A stretch of 64,000 bases of DNA from CAITWF01 sp038231575 (GCA_038231575.1 JBBRLB010000013.1:1-64000), one strand, 5' to 3'; positions 15,658-26,016 are shown, counted from the stretch's first letter. Numbers and translations are program-made. Notes: generated by a model from the letters alone, not told the origin.

Positions 15658-17274
15658 TCAATTCAGCGTGAGACCGTGGCGCTCCAGCGTCGCCCCGAGT
15701 TCACGATCGTAGTTGGCCTGGGCGCGGCGCTGATCGGCGAGGGCGCGGGCGTAGCTGTTTTGCGCGGAGGACAGGATTTCCTGCTGCTGCAGCACGAAAA
15801 AAGTGGAACTCGTGCCGGCCTTGAAACGCTTCTGCTCGTTTTCGAGCGCTTGCTCCGCGAGCTCGAACGCGATCTTGTCGGCGGCGACGCGCTGCCGCGT
15901 GGTCTCGATCTGGCCGGCGGCGGCGGTGACGGAGAGCATGATGTCCTGCTCGAGGCGCGTGAGATCGGCCTCGCCCTGGCGGAGGTTGAGCTTGGCGGCC
16001 CGCGCGCGACCGCGGCCTTCGGCGAACGCGAGCGGGATGCGGACGACCATGCCAGCGGAGTAGGAGCGCGCATCCTCGTCGCGCACCTGATCGCGCGCGG
16101 TGCGAAAGTCGCGGTTCGCGCCGCTGTAGCCGTAGCTGCCGACGAAATCGAGGCGCGGCAGCAGGGCGCTTTGCGCCGCGGAATAGTTGGCGCGATCGAT
16201 CGCGACACCAAGCCGAGCGCCTTGATAGTCGGGACGGTGATCGAGCGCGTGCTTCACGTCGACCGCGGGATCGACGGTGAGGTCGGCGGCGGGCGCGAGC
16301 GCGACAATTTCGAAATCCGGGCCGGCGGTGCGGAACGCCACGTCGCCGGTCAGGAGGCGGAGTTGGTTCTCGACGTCCCGCATCTGGCGATCGGCAAGCA
16401 GCACGGTTTCCTCGCGGTTGGCGACGCGCGCGTGGGCTTGGATGACTTCGGCGTCGGACGTGGCGCCGACCTTGAGCTTCTTTTGATTCTCGTCGAAGAG
16501 TTGCGCCGCGCCGTCGCGGGAAAGCTTCGCGATGCGGAGATTGTCGCGCGCCTGCTGGAGATTGTTGTAGGCGAAGATGACGTTGGTCACGACATCGATC
16601 ACCGTCTGGCGGTGCTGCCAGTCGGAGATACCGCGGTTGGCTTTCGCGATGCGCAGATTGGCAAGCGTGAAGCCAAAACCGAAACCGCGCAGCAACGGCT
16701 GCGTGACGCTGATGCCGCCGAAGGTGGTGTAGTTGTCGGCGAAGGCGTTGAAGGAGCCGCGCGAGTTTTGCGCGTTGGCGCCGAGGCTGTAGGTCATGCC
16801 CCAGGGCATGAGGCCGTCGAGCGAGAGGGCGTAATCGTCGTTCTGCGCGAGGGGACGGCGCGTGAACGGCGGGAGGGCGCCGGCGGTTTCCGCCTCGCTG
16901 TAGGAGCGGCGAAAAGTGAGCGCTGGATCGAAGGCGCCGTAGGCGGTGAGGACGTTGGCGCGCGCAATTTGCGGGGAGAACGCGCTGACCTTCACGCGCT
17001 GGTTGTTTTCGAGTGCAAGCCGGATGGCGTGGTCGAGCGACAACGGCTCGGCACGCAGGCCGGCGACGAACCAGGCGGCGAGCACGACGGGCAGCACGCG
17101 GCGCAACGCCGGGCGGTGCGCCGCGCGGGCGAGGAGGGAGGTGTGCTGCGGCAAGAGCAGTGCGGCCTGCCGCTGCGGTGGCGCGGGCGTGGCGGCGCTG
17201 CGACCACCGCTGGCGATGAGCCCGGTGATGGCGTGCAGATAGTTTTGGATGGCGAGGGTCGGAGACGGGCGCAT
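15658..17274 (-). CDS. TolC family outer membrane efflux protein
   Basis: The 538-residue product has the TolC layout: LSLDHAIRLALENNQRV opens the mature part and two outer membrane efflux repeats follow. The first contains DVVTNVIFAYNNLQQARDNL and the second LEQDIMLSVTAAAGQIETT; the C-terminal helix ends ALADQRRAQANYDRE. The signal peptide lies unusually deep (about residues 58-75, LPVVLAAWFVAGLRA) behind 55 residues rich in Ala, Arg and Gln, so the true start may be an internal GTG near the hydrophobic stretch. It follows the ATPase gene by 30 bp. Together they look like part of an export system whose permease and fusion protein are encoded elsewhere. Confidence 0.88.
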   Translation of the reverse strand: MRPSPTLAIQNYLHAITGLIASGGRSAATPAPPQRQAALLLPQHTSLLARAAHRPALRRVLPVVLAAWFVAGLRAEPLSLDHAIRLALENNQRVKVSAFSPQIARANVLTAYGAFDPALTFRRSYSEAETAGALPPFTRRPLAQNDDYALSLDGLMPWGMTYSLGANAQNSRGSFNAFADNYTTFGGISVTQPLLRGFGFGFTLANLRIAKANRGISDWQHRQTVIDVVTNVIFAYNNLQQARDNLRIAKLSRDGAAQLFDENQKKLKVGATSDAEVIQAHARVANREETVLLADRQMRDVENQLRLLTGDVAFRTAGPDFEIVALAPAADLTVDPAVDVKHALDHRPDYQGARLGVAIDRANYSAAQSALLPRLDFVGSYGYSGANRDFRTARDQVRDEDARSYSAGMVVRIPLAFAEGRGRARAAKLNLRQGEADLTRLEQDIMLSVTAAAGQIETTRQRVAADKIAFELAEQALENEQKRFKAGTSSTFFVLQQQEILSSAQNSYARALADQRRAQANYDRELGATLERHGLTLN

Positions 17275-17304
17275 GAGGCGGGAAAGGCGGGCGGGCGGCG
17301 GGAA

Positions 17305-17970
<666 letters not shown>

Positions 17971-18014
17971 GGGGAGCGAGAGCGGAACGGACGCGGGAAA
18001 AACGGAAGCAAAAA

Positions 18015-18266
18015 TCACTCCATGAAAAGATGGGCGGGGCGGGCGGAGGAGCGTTCGCGCTTGGGAGCGGACGGCGGCGGCGCGGCGGGAGTGCCGGGGC
18101 TTTTTTTCGCGGATGAGGACGAATCAGCGTCGGTGTGCGGTGCGGCGGGCGTAGCGGCCGCGGTGTTGGCAGTCACCGTGGAGGACAGACACTCGGAATC
18201 GCTCGGGCGGGCCGAGACCAACGGCGGCAGGAAAAAAAACAGCGGAGCAAGGAGGAGCGATTTCAT
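18015..18266 (-). CDS. Possible small secreted Pro/Ser/Ala-rich protein
   Basis: An 83-residue ORF starts with a strong signal peptide (MKSLLLAPLFFFLPPLVSA). Its low-complexity mature part is rich in Ser, Thr, Pro and Ala (SSSSAKKSPGTPAAPPPSA). It ends 44 bp before the ATPase start. There is no recognised family and no ribosome binding site. The signal peptide is the only real support, and low complexity in GC-rich DNA can mislead. Confidence 0.35.
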   Translation of the reverse strand: MKSLLLAPLFFFLPPLVSARPSDSECLSSTVTANTAAATPAAPHTDADSSSSAKKSPGTPAAPPPSAPKRERSSARPAHLFME

Positions 18267-18409
18267 CGTGGTGGAGGGTGGATGGGGGGCGCGCGGCAGG
18301 AGTTGCGCGCCCAGTTTAGCAACGCGTGTGCCGCCATCCATGCGCGCGCCCAAACCACCGCCAGCCAACGTTTAGAAATTCTCGGCCTCCTGGCAGACGG
18401 GGGCGTTGT

Positions 18410-18452
18410 TTCCGTTAACGGAATCTGGGTTTCCCAAAAACGGGAAACCCAG
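18410..18452 (-). terminator. Hairpins downstream of the NHL/Ig protein
   Basis: An 11-bp perfect stem (CTGGGTTTCCC / GGGAAACCCAG, loop AAAAAC) spans 18425-18452, just past the stop at 18475. A second palindrome, TTCCGTTAACGGAA, lies at 18410-18423. There is no clear T-run after either on the minus strand, so this may be a weak terminator or an mRNA 3'-end stabiliser. Confidence 0.55.
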
Positions 18453-18474
18453 TCTGGGTGCTCCGCCAGGCCGA

Positions 18475-21405
18475 TCAGGGCACTTCGTAGACCTCGACGA
18501 GAACGAGGCCGGCGGTGCTGCCGTTGCCGGCAACTTGGACGGTGTAATCGCCGGACGGAAGATTCGCGAGCACGGCGGCGTCTTTCGAGGTCGTGGGAAT
18601 CGCAAAGGCACCGACCGCGGTGAACGCGCTGCTGAGCTGCGTGGTGCCGGCCCAGTCGTCGTTCGCCGCGAGCACCGAGGAGCCGGTGCCGAAGAGCGTG
18701 AGCTTGGGATCGGCGACAAAGCCGCTCGTCACGCCGACGGCCGCGAGACCGGGACCGACGGCGCGGACGACGACGGATTTACTGCCCGTGCCGCGGAGGA
18801 CGAAGCCGATGGTGAAGCCGTCGCCGAGATTTTTCAGGACCGACACGTTGATCAGCCGCGGGCCGGTGGCGGTGAAGTCGCCGGAAGGCGTCGCATCGTA
18901 AACTTCGGCGATGACGACACCGGTGCCCGTGTTGGCCGCGGACACTTTCACGGAGTTGTCGCGCGTGGTGATGTTTCCGAGTGCGGCGGCATCGAGAGAG
19001 CCGGCGCTGGAATAAGGGAAGGCGCCGACGCTGGCGAAGGCGTTGCTCAGCGTAGTGGAACCGCCCCAGTTGTCATTTTCCCCTGTCTTCGTGGGGCCGG
19101 CGAAAAGCTCGAGCTTCGGATCGGCGAGCGTGCCACCGACGCCAAGTGCACCCAGAGACGGACCGGCGGCGCGGATGACGAGCGGCTTGGGATTGCCCGC
19201 GCTCGAATTGCCGACGACATAGCCGAGCGTGAACGCGTCACCCGCCGACGCGAGCGACGTGAGGATCGAAAGATTGATCAGGTGCGCGGCGGGGGCGGTG
19301 TTGACCACCGCCGTCACCGTTAGCACCGCGGCGCTGCTCGTCACGTTCGTGCTGCCCGAGGTGACGACGACGGTGTAGCTCGCGGCGTCGGAGGTTTGAG
19401 CACTGGCGATGTTGTAGCTCGCGCTGGTTGCACCGGAAATGTTCGCGCCGTCCTTCTGCCACTGATAGCTGAGACTCGAGCCGGTGGCGGCGACGGTGAA
19501 CATGACGCCCTGGCCGGCCGTCACGCTCTGGCTGGCGGGCTGCGTGGCAATGGTGATGGAACTGGAGCCGACCGTAAGGACCGCTGGGGCGCTGGGCTGA
19601 GTCGTGCCGCCCGAGGTCACGATGACGGTGTAGTTACCGGCATCGGAGGATTGGGCGCTCGGAATCGTATAACTCGCGCTCGTCGCACCGGCGAGATTGG
19701 ACCCGTTCTTCTGCCACTGGTAAGTCAGGTTGGTGCCGGTGGCCGTGACACTGAAGGTCACGCTCTGGCCGACACTCACATTTCGGCTGGCGGGCTGGGC
19801 CACAATCGTGATCGAGTTGCTGCCGACCGGCAAAACCACGAGCGTGGCGGACGCAGTTTCCGACGCGCTTCCCGCATTCACCGCCACGGTGTAGGCGCCG
19901 GCGTCACCGGGCTGCACCGAAGCGATGGAATAATTCGCACTGGTCGCGCCGGAGATAGCACTGCCGTTCTTCGACCATTGGTAGGTCGGGGAGCTTCCGC
20001 TCGCCACCACACTAAAGGTGGCGCTTTGCCCAACCGTGATCGCCTGGCTGAGCGGTCGCGAGGTAATGGGACCCACCCCTGCGGCGACCACGGTCAGACT
20101 GGCTTGGGCACTATCGACGGTGCCGTCCGTGCCGCTGATGCGCACCGAATAAACCGCTTCATCATTGGCGGTGACGGCGGAAAGCGCATAGGTCGGAGTG
20201 GTGGCGCCGGAGATCGAGACGCTGTTTTTCAGCCATTGATACGTCAGCCCCGACCCGCTCGCGACGACGCCGAAAGACACGCTTTGCCCGGCATTGATGA
20301 TTTGGGCGAGAGGTTGCGCCGCGATGGACGGTAACGCGGCCGTGCTCGCGGGCACGGCCCGGCGGATGAGATTGTTCCCGGTGTCGGCGACATAAACCGT
20401 GTTGCCGTCGGCGACGATGCCCGTGGGATTATAGAACCGCACGGACGCGCCGACGCTATCGATGGCGCCGACCACGCCCTCGGCGCCGGCCACCTTTGTC
20501 ACGGTGCTGCCCGTGATCCGGCGCAGCACACTGTTGCCGTAATCCGACACAAAGAGATCGCCGTTGCTGTTGACCGAAACGGACCGCGGTTGGCTGAAGC
20601 GGGCGACCGCGGTCGATCCATCTTGGAACCCGCTCACGCCTGAGACGCCGGCCACGGTGGTTACGACGCCCGCGGGAGTGACTTTGCGGATGGCGTTGTT
20701 GCCGTAGTCGGCGACGTAGACATTCCCGGCGGTGTCAACCGTCACGCCCCACGGGTTGTTGAACCGCGCCGCACTCCCGGCGCCGTCGATAAATCCGGAT
20801 TGTTGCGGGGCGCCGGCCAGCGTTGAAACCGTGCCGCCGGCCGTGATCTTGCGAATCGTGTTATTGCCGCCGTCGGCGACATAGAGGTTTCCGCTGCTGT
20901 CGATCGCGAGCCCATACGGCAAAAAGAATCGCGCCGAAGTGCCCGCGCCGTCAGTGGCGCCAAACTGGAACGCCGCCCCGGCGAAGGTCGTGACCGCGCC
21001 GGCCGGCGTAATTTTCCGAATGGTGGAGTTGGTGACCTCTGCCACATAGACGTTGCCCGACCCATCGACCGCAATGCCGATCGGAGAATTAAACCGCGCC
21101 GTGCTTCCCGTGCCGTCGGCCGAGCCCGAGACTCCCGCGGAACCGGCCAGCGTCGAGACCACCCGGCCCGGCGAAATCTTCCGGATCGTGTGGCCGACCG
21201 TGTCGGTCACATAAAGATTTTTTGCCGCATCGATCGCAATGCCCGAGGGACTGTTGAACGTTCCGGGAGTGCCGTCGACCCCGCCCGCGGAACTCGCCGA
21301 GCCGGCGAAGGAGGTGACCGAATAGTCTTCTGCGCGCAGCGAGGCCGCGAATCCGAGCATTAACAGGACGCTAGCACGAACCAGAGCGGGGAGATAATTT
21401 TTCAT
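18475..21405 (-). CDS. Large secreted NHL-repeat and Ig-like protein
   Basis: This 976-residue protein starts at 21405 with a signal peptide (MKNYLPALVRASVLLMLGFA, cleavage near SLRAE). Residues 30-350 hold six NHL-type repeats (GIAIDAAKNLYVTDT, HTIRKISPG and variants), enough for one six-bladed propeller. Four Ig-like domains follow at about 357-441, 446-526, 530-612 and 617-697, each with TYQWQKNG-like and DAGNYTV-like motifs and high mutual similarity. Two copies of a C-terminal repeat fill 708-836 and 850-976 (IRAAGPSLGALG, VRAVGPGLAAVG) and the protein ends EVYEVP, as in the protein at 6722-10372. It is probably displayed or released as a binding protein. The near-identical Ig units suggest recent internal duplication. 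Confidence 0.88.
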   Translation of the reverse strand: MKNYLPALVRASVLLMLGFAASLRAEDYSVTSFAGSASSAGGVDGTPGTFNSPSGIAIDAAKNLYVTDTVGHTIRKISPGRVVSTLAGSAGVSGSADGTGSTARFNSPIGIAVDGSGNVYVAEVTNSTIRKITPAGAVTTFAGAAFQFGATDGAGTSARFFLPYGLAIDSSGNLYVADGGNNTIRKITAGGTVSTLAGAPQQSGFIDGAGSAARFNNPWGVTVDTAGNVYVADYGNNAIRKVTPAGVVTTVAGVSGVSGFQDGSTAVARFSQPRSVSVNSNGDLFVSDYGNSVLRRITGSTVTKVAGAEGVVGAIDSVGASVRFYNPTGIVADGNTVYVADTGNNLIRRAVPASTAALPSIAAQPLAQIINAGQSVSFGVVASGSGLTYQWLKNSVSISGATTPTYALSAVTANDEAVYSVRISGTDGTVDSAQASLTVVAAGVGPITSRPLSQAITVGQSATFSVVASGSSPTYQWSKNGSAISGATSANYSIASVQPGDAGAYTVAVNAGSASETASATLVVLPVGSNSITIVAQPASRNVSVGQSVTFSVTATGTNLTYQWQKNGSNLAGATSASYTIPSAQSSDAGNYTVIVTSGGTTQPSAPAVLTVGSSSITIATQPASQSVTAGQGVMFTVAATGSSLSYQWQKDGANISGATSASYNIASAQTSDAASYTVVVTSGSTNVTSSAAVLTVTAVVNTAPAAHLINLSILTSLASAGDAFTLGYVVGNSSAGNPKPLVIRAAGPSLGALGVGGTLADPKLELFAGPTKTGENDNWGGSTTLSNAFASVGAFPYSSAGSLDAAALGNITTRDNSVKVSAANTGTGVVIAEVYDATPSGDFTATGPRLINVSVLKNLGDGFTIGFVLRGTGSKSVVVRAVGPGLAAVGVTSGFVADPKLTLFGTGSSVLAANDDWAGTTQLSSAFTAVGAFAIPTTSKDAAVLANLPSGDYTVQVAGNGSTAGLVLVEVYEVP

Positions 21406-21875
21406 CAGGTCACGGATTGAACACGGAACCAAGGGGGCGTTCCAGATGTTTTGTTCCGGGATGACAGGAACAAAGCGCTGCGATGGAATCCTCGACGGAG
21501 CCGCCGTCGTAAACGCCCGGTGAAAATCATGTCGTGCGCAATGCCTTGGTCAGCTTGAGGTGGCTGGCGTCGTGCAGCCAGCAAGGCCGCACCCAAAACG
21601 ACTGCGACTAAAACGACTGCGCAGTGATTCAAGTGCGGGCTCGTTGGACGAGGGCCGGAACCTCATGCTTGCGACGACGAGCCAACAGGCCGCGGCGGCT
21701 CCGGCCAAACCGCGCGACGCCGAACGCCACCTGCACGAGCGATTCGCGCCGAATCATTTTCAGCACCTGCGCCGGCAGGGCGCCGAGGGCCATAATTGGC
21801 GGAAAGACCTGTTGACGCCGCTCGCTGGCGTCGCCGAGCTGTTTTTTTCTCGAACCCGTTTCCGCTTCACGATCC
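21406..21875. other. Intergenic region with short repeats, no gene seen
   Basis: This is the divergent spacer between the NHL/Ig protein (minus) and the fusion enzyme (plus), so promoters for both should lie here. I see an inverted repeat TGGCTG/CAGCCA at 21561-21580 and two copies of AAAACGACTGCG at 21595-21606 and 21610-21621. No ORF here has protein-like composition. Confidence 0.5.
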
Positions 21876-22961
21876 ATGATTCGCGTCTTCGTCTCCGGCT
21901 GCTACGACATCATCCACGCGGGCCACATCCAATTCTTCCGCGAGGCCCGGGCGCTCGGCGATCATCTGACGGTGTGCTTCGCGTCGAACGACGTGCTGTG
22001 GCTGCACAAGCAGCGCCGCAGCTCGCTGCCCGACGATCACAAGCGCGCGGTGCTCGCCGCCCTCGACATGGTCGACGAAGTCGTGCTCGGCGAAGGCCAC
22101 GAGGAGGGGATCGATTTTCGCGACCACTTCCTGCGATTGCGGCCCGACCTCCTCGCGGTCACGGCGGACGACCAATACGCCCCGCTCAAACACGCGCTCT
22201 GCGCGCAGGTCGGCGCGCGTTATGTCGTGCTGCCGAAAACGCCGCCGCAATTCTCGCCGGTCTCGACCACGCAGATCGTGAAATTCATCCGGGCGCCCGA
22301 AGTCGCGCCGCTGCGCGTGGATTTCGCCGGCGGCTGGCTCGACGTGCCGCGGTTCGCGCGCGCCGGCGCCTACGTGGTGAATTGCGCGATTTCGCCGACA
22401 GTTTCACTGCGCGACTGGCCTTATCACCAAAACGCCGGGCTCGGCGGCAGTGGCGCCTGGGCGCTGCTCAACGGCCGGGACGGCGTCGTCTCCGAACTCG
22501 ACCTCGGCGTCGGCTGGCAGGATCCCGCGATTATTTCCGAGACGGGATTGTGCGTGTGGCGCAGCGGCAAACGGCCTGAGCTCGAGCTGAAGCACAACGG
22601 CGATTTTCTCCGTGGCCGCCTCGCGCTCTTCTGGACCGGCAACGATCACGACACGCCCGATCTCGTGAACCGGCCACGCGACTTCGACGCGATTGAGCGC
22701 GCCGGAAAAATTGCGCGCGACGCCGTCTGGCACCGCGATCTCGCGCAACTCGCCGCGGGCGTCCGTGAATCCTACGCGATGCAACTCGGCGAAGGCATGA
22801 CGCCGCTGCCGGCGGACGTGATCGGAACGCTCGCCTGCAAATACGCCGGCGGCGGCTTCGGCGGTTACGCCGTTTATCTTTTTGCCGAGCCCGCGCAGCG
22901 CGACGCCGCGTGCGCCCGCCCGAACTTCCGCGCAATCGAGCCCTACGTGGCGCTGCGCTGA
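21876..22961 (+). CDS. Nucleotidyltransferase-GHMP kinase fusion
   Basis: This 361-residue bifunctional-looking enzyme has two domains. Residues 1-140 form a cytidylyltransferase-like (RfaE/TagD-type) domain: VFVSGCYDIIHAGHIQF contains the nucleotide-binding HAGH (14-17), and STTQIV (130-135) is the C-terminal motif of that fold. Residues 143-361 look like a GHMP sugar kinase: PLRVDFAGGWLDVP (145-158), the phosphate-binding GLGGSGA (188-194) and the closing YAGGGFGGY (323-331). One protein could therefore phosphorylate a sugar and activate it as a nucleotide sugar, as separate enzymes do in heptose or fucose activation; substrate and order are inference. The second domain is somewhat shorter than stand-alone GHMP kinases. 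Its stop lies one base from that of the convergent gene. Confidence 0.82.
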   Translation: MIRVFVSGCYDIIHAGHIQFFREARALGDHLTVCFASNDVLWLHKQRRSSLPDDHKRAVLAALDMVDEVVLGEGHEEGIDFRDHFLRLRPDLLAVTADDQYAPLKHALCAQVGARYVVLPKTPPQFSPVSTTQIVKFIRAPEVAPLRVDFAGGWLDVPRFARAGAYVVNCAISPTVSLRDWPYHQNAGLGGSGAWALLNGRDGVVSELDLGVGWQDPAIISETGLCVWRSGKRPELELKHNGDFLRGRLALFWTGNDHDTPDLVNRPRDFDAIERAGKIARDAVWHRDLAQLAAGVRESYAMQLGEGMTPLPADVIGTLACKYAGGGFGGYAVYLFAEPAQRDAACARPNFRAIEPYVALR

Positions 22962-22962
22962 A

Positions 22963-23454
22963 TTATTTCGCGCGTTGCAAATCGTAGACCTCGGCCGCCG
23001 GTTGCCCCTTTTGATCGCCGGCGAGCGTGATGCGCAGATGATCGGGCGCGACGAGCTCGTAGGTGAACGTCTTCGGGAAATCGTGCGCCTGATTTTCGAA
23101 GACCGCGCGCTTCGCGCTGGCGTCGAACTTCACGAGCGGAAACACATGCGGGCTGCGCTTGCCGTTCGGGTGGGGAATCAGGACGACCGCGCCGTCCTTC
23201 TCCGTGAACACGACGAGATCATAGAACGTGCAGCGGCCTTTTTCGAATTCGCGGCCCGCGCTCACCATCACGCCGCCCTCGGGTGAGGACGTGAGTTCTT
23301 CCGCCGCCGCGCCGCTGCTGGACGTGCCGCGCCACGAGCCGGAGATAAAGCCGAGCTGGACGACGGTGGTTTTTTCCTGCGCAGGGGCGATGCTCGAGAA
23401 GAGGACTGCGGCGAGAGAGGCGAAAAGCGAATGAGATAAAAGCTTCAGGTTCAT
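22963..23454 (-). CDS. Secreted DUF6265-like protein
   Basis: The start at 23454 gives a 163-residue protein with a signal peptide (MNLKLLSHSLFASLAAVLFS, cleavage near APAQ); the open frame reaches 23565. The mature part shows the lipocalin-like pattern of DUF6265: LGFISGSWRG, EELTSSPEGGVM, DLVVFTEKDG, then VFENQAHDFPKTFTYEL. Members are small exported beta-barrel-like proteins without a known ligand. It lies 47 bp after the first ADOP permease gene and may be co-transcribed with it. Confidence 0.78.
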   Translation of the reverse strand: MNLKLLSHSLFASLAAVLFSSIAPAQEKTTVVQLGFISGSWRGTSSSGAAAEELTSSPEGGVMVSAGREFEKGRCTFYDLVVFTEKDGAVVLIPHPNGKRSPHVFPLVKFDASAKRAVFENQAHDFPKTFTYELVAPDHLRITLAGDQKGQPAAEVYDLQRAK

Positions 23455-23501
23455 AAAGAGAGGGTGTGGGGCGGTTGAAAAATCAGCCCGCGGGCGCCGG
23501 C

Positions 23502-25919
23502 TCAATCCGAACGCAGCGCGATCAGCGGATCGATCCGGCTCGCGCGGAGCGAGGGCATCAGGCACGCGAGCGCGGCGACGAAGGCGAAGAGCACCGCGAC
23601 GCCACCGTAGACCAGCGGATCGAGCGGCTGCACGTTGAAGAGGAGCGTCTGGCCGAGGCGCGCGACCCCCGCAGCGAGCGCGAGTCCGACGACCAGCCCG
23701 ATCGCGACGAGCTTCAGTCCGCTGCGCATGATCAGCGCGATCACCTGCGAGCGTTGCGCGCCAAGCGCCATGCGGATGCCGATTTCGCCCGTGCGCTGGG
23801 CGACGGCATAGGCCAGCACCGAGTAGAGCCCGACGGCGGCGAGCACGAGCGCGACGCCAGCGAAAATCGCGGTGAGTGAGGCGACGATGCGCTGCGTGCC
23901 GAGGCTTTGTGCGAGGTTCGACTCCAGCGTGGCGAAAAACGAAATCGGCTGATCCTTGTCCGCGCCGGTGACGGCGGCCTTGATGATCGCCTGGAGCGCG
24001 GCGGCGTCGCCATCGATTTTCGCGACCACGGCCATGCCGGGGCGGCCGACCTGGTGGAACGAATAGTAAACCTCCTCGGGCACCGGCGCGTTGAGCCCGT
24101 TGGCTTTCACATCGGCAATCACGCCCACGATTTCCTGCCGGAGGTCGCCATTTGGTCCGCGCAAGAGAAATTTGCCGAGCGCGGATTCGCCGGGGAAAAC
24201 ATGCTTCGCGAGTGTCTCGTTGACGATGCAGACTCCGGGCGCGCCGTTGCGATCGGCGGGGTTGAAAGTCCGGCCCTCGCGCAGCGGGATCTCGAGGACC
24301 TTGAAATAGTCGTCGCTCACGACGCAGAAGCTGGCGAGCGGCCGCTGCGAAATCGGCAGCGCGGGCCGGCCGGCGACACCGTAGGGTGCGCGAGGTTTAA
24401 AGCCGCTGAACGGGAGCCCAATCACCACGGCCGCGGCTTTGACCGGCGCCGCGCTCTTCAGGCGATCGACGACCGTCTCGAAAAACTGCGCCTGCTCGGG
24501 ATTGGTTTTGTAACGCGCGAGCGGCACGCCGACGAACGCGGTGGCCACGCCCGTGGGATTGAAACCGGGCGGCGTGCGTTGGAGTTTCAGGAAACTGATC
24601 AACAGCAGGCTCGAGCCGACGAGCAGGACGACGGAGAGCGCCACCTCGGCGACGATCAGGCTGGCGCGGAAATTCGCGCCGCGCACGCCGCCCGACGAAC
24701 CGCGCGCGGAGTCCTTGAGCACTTCCACGAGATTGGTTTTCGAAGCTTGCCACGCGGGCGCGATGCCCACCAGCAGCGCGCAGAAGAGCGCGACGCCCGC
24801 GGTGAAAACGAGCGCGCGCCAATCGAGCGACAGCGTGGTATTCGGGGGCAGTTGCGTGGCGAAGGCCGATTGCGCAGCCGACAGCGCCCATAGGGCGAAG
24901 AGCGTGCCGAGCGCTCCCGCGCAGGTGGAAAAGAGCAGGCTCTCGCCGAGGAATTGCCGCACGACGTGTCCGCGCGTGGCGCCGAGCGACTGGCGCACGG
25001 CGATTTCCTTGTGGCGCGCGGAGAGCCGGCCGAGAAAGAGCGAGGCGACGTTGGCGCACGCGATCAGCAGCACGAAGCCGACCGCGCCGAGCAGCGTGTA
25101 GAAAGTGGGACGCAGGTTGCCGACGAGCGTCTCGGTGTAGGAACGCGGGTCGCTCAGATTCGGGGCGTCGAGCTTGGTGCTGAACTGTTCACCGTAGCTT
25201 TTGCTGATCGCGGCGAGCTCGGCCTTGGCTTGCGCGAGGGACACGCCGGGTTTCAAGCGCGCGATCGGTTGCGAATAGCCCGCGCCGACCTGCACTTGGG
25301 CGGGATTGAGCCCGCCGATTTCAAACACCCGCGGGGCGAACACCTGCGTCTGTGAAAAAGGATTGCTCAGCCGCGGCGCCATGATGCCGACCACCTGCCA
25401 CGACAGGCCGTTGAGCTGGATGTTTTCGCCGACGATCGACGCGCGGCCGCCGAAGCGCGTCTGCCACAACTCGTGGCTGAGGATGACGACGTTCGGGCCG
25501 TTGGGCGCATCTTCCTCCGGCGTGAAATTACGGCCGACCGCGGGCGCGAGGCCGAGCGTCGGGAAAAAACTCGGCGTCACGCGCAGGCCCGCGAGCTGCG
25601 CCGGATCGCCGTGGCCGGTGAGGGTGAAGTTGTCGAAGGCGCTGTCGGCGATCGCCGAAAACGATTTGGCCTGCCGGCGGATTTCCTCGAAGCGCGGCCA
25701 CGAGACGGCGGGCGCCACGAAGCTCGCCGCGTTATTGACCGCCCAGATGGCGACGAGCGACGACGGTGACGGCAACGAGACGGGATTGAGGATCAACCGA
25801 TCGTAAACGGAGAACAGCGCGGTGTTGGCGCCGATGCCGGTCGCGATGGTGAGAATCGCGACGAGCGTGAAACCGGGGGTCTTGAGGAGGGAGCGGAAAG
25901 CGAGTTTGAGGGCGGACAT
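23502..25919 (-). CDS. ADOP-type duplicated ABC permease (array member 1)
   Basis: This 805-residue permease belongs to the ADOP family (acidobacterial duplicated orphan permease): two units, each a MacB-like periplasmic domain plus a three-helix FtsX domain, in the inner membrane. TM1 is at about 17-38 (TLVAILTIATGIGANTALFS). The first FtsX domain starts near 275 with VLLIACANVASLFLGRLSAR and KEIAVRQSLGATRGHV. The second holds RTGEIGIRMALGAQRSQV. The ending MPSLRASRIDPLIALRSD is a divergent form of the family ending PARRATxxDPxxALRxE. Its closest relative in the window is the permease at 26533-28941 (shared TLTGxGD, APRVFE and ARLKPGV segments). It is the last gene of the array in reading direction. 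Substrate and ATPase are unknown. Confidence 0.92.
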   Translation of the reverse strand: MSALKLAFRSLLKTPGFTLVAILTIATGIGANTALFSVYDRLILNPVSLPSPSSLVAIWAVNNAASFVAPAVSWPRFEEIRRQAKSFSAIADSAFDNFTLTGHGDPAQLAGLRVTPSFFPTLGLAPAVGRNFTPEEDAPNGPNVVILSHELWQTRFGGRASIVGENIQLNGLSWQVVGIMAPRLSNPFSQTQVFAPRVFEIGGLNPAQVQVGAGYSQPIARLKPGVSLAQAKAELAAISKSYGEQFSTKLDAPNLSDPRSYTETLVGNLRPTFYTLLGAVGFVLLIACANVASLFLGRLSARHKEIAVRQSLGATRGHVVRQFLGESLLFSTCAGALGTLFALWALSAAQSAFATQLPPNTTLSLDWRALVFTAGVALFCALLVGIAPAWQASKTNLVEVLKDSARGSSGGVRGANFRASLIVAEVALSVVLLVGSSLLLISFLKLQRTPPGFNPTGVATAFVGVPLARYKTNPEQAQFFETVVDRLKSAAPVKAAAVVIGLPFSGFKPRAPYGVAGRPALPISQRPLASFCVVSDDYFKVLEIPLREGRTFNPADRNGAPGVCIVNETLAKHVFPGESALGKFLLRGPNGDLRQEIVGVIADVKANGLNAPVPEEVYYSFHQVGRPGMAVVAKIDGDAAALQAIIKAAVTGADKDQPISFFATLESNLAQSLGTQRIVASLTAIFAGVALVLAAVGLYSVLAYAVAQRTGEIGIRMALGAQRSQVIALIMRSGLKLVAIGLVVGLALAAGVARLGQTLLFNVQPLDPLVYGGVAVLFAFVAALACLMPSLRASRIDPLIALRSD

Positions 25920-25931
25920 GGGTGAAAAATC

Positions 25932-26016
25932 GTGCTCGTTCTCTTAAGCTTTCTCGTTCGTCGGGGGTTTTCGGACGGAGAAAAAGATTCCGAGAAAGAA
26001 AAAAGAGAAGGAGGAG
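25932..26016. repeat. Degenerate copy of the array intergenic inverted repeat
   Basis: A left part with GTTCTCTTAAGCTTTCTC and a right part with GAGAAAAAGATTCCGAGAAA mirror the better-preserved copies at 40724-40833 and 46007-46111. Here the pairing is broken by several mismatches. It lies immediately upstream of the permease start at 25919, the same position as the other copies. Confidence 0.5.

Noticed and set aside
21560..22579. A 339-codon plus-strand frame overlapping the nucleotidyltransferase-GHMP kinase gene
   Set aside because: It is Arg/Ala-rich and out of frame with the well-supported enzyme.
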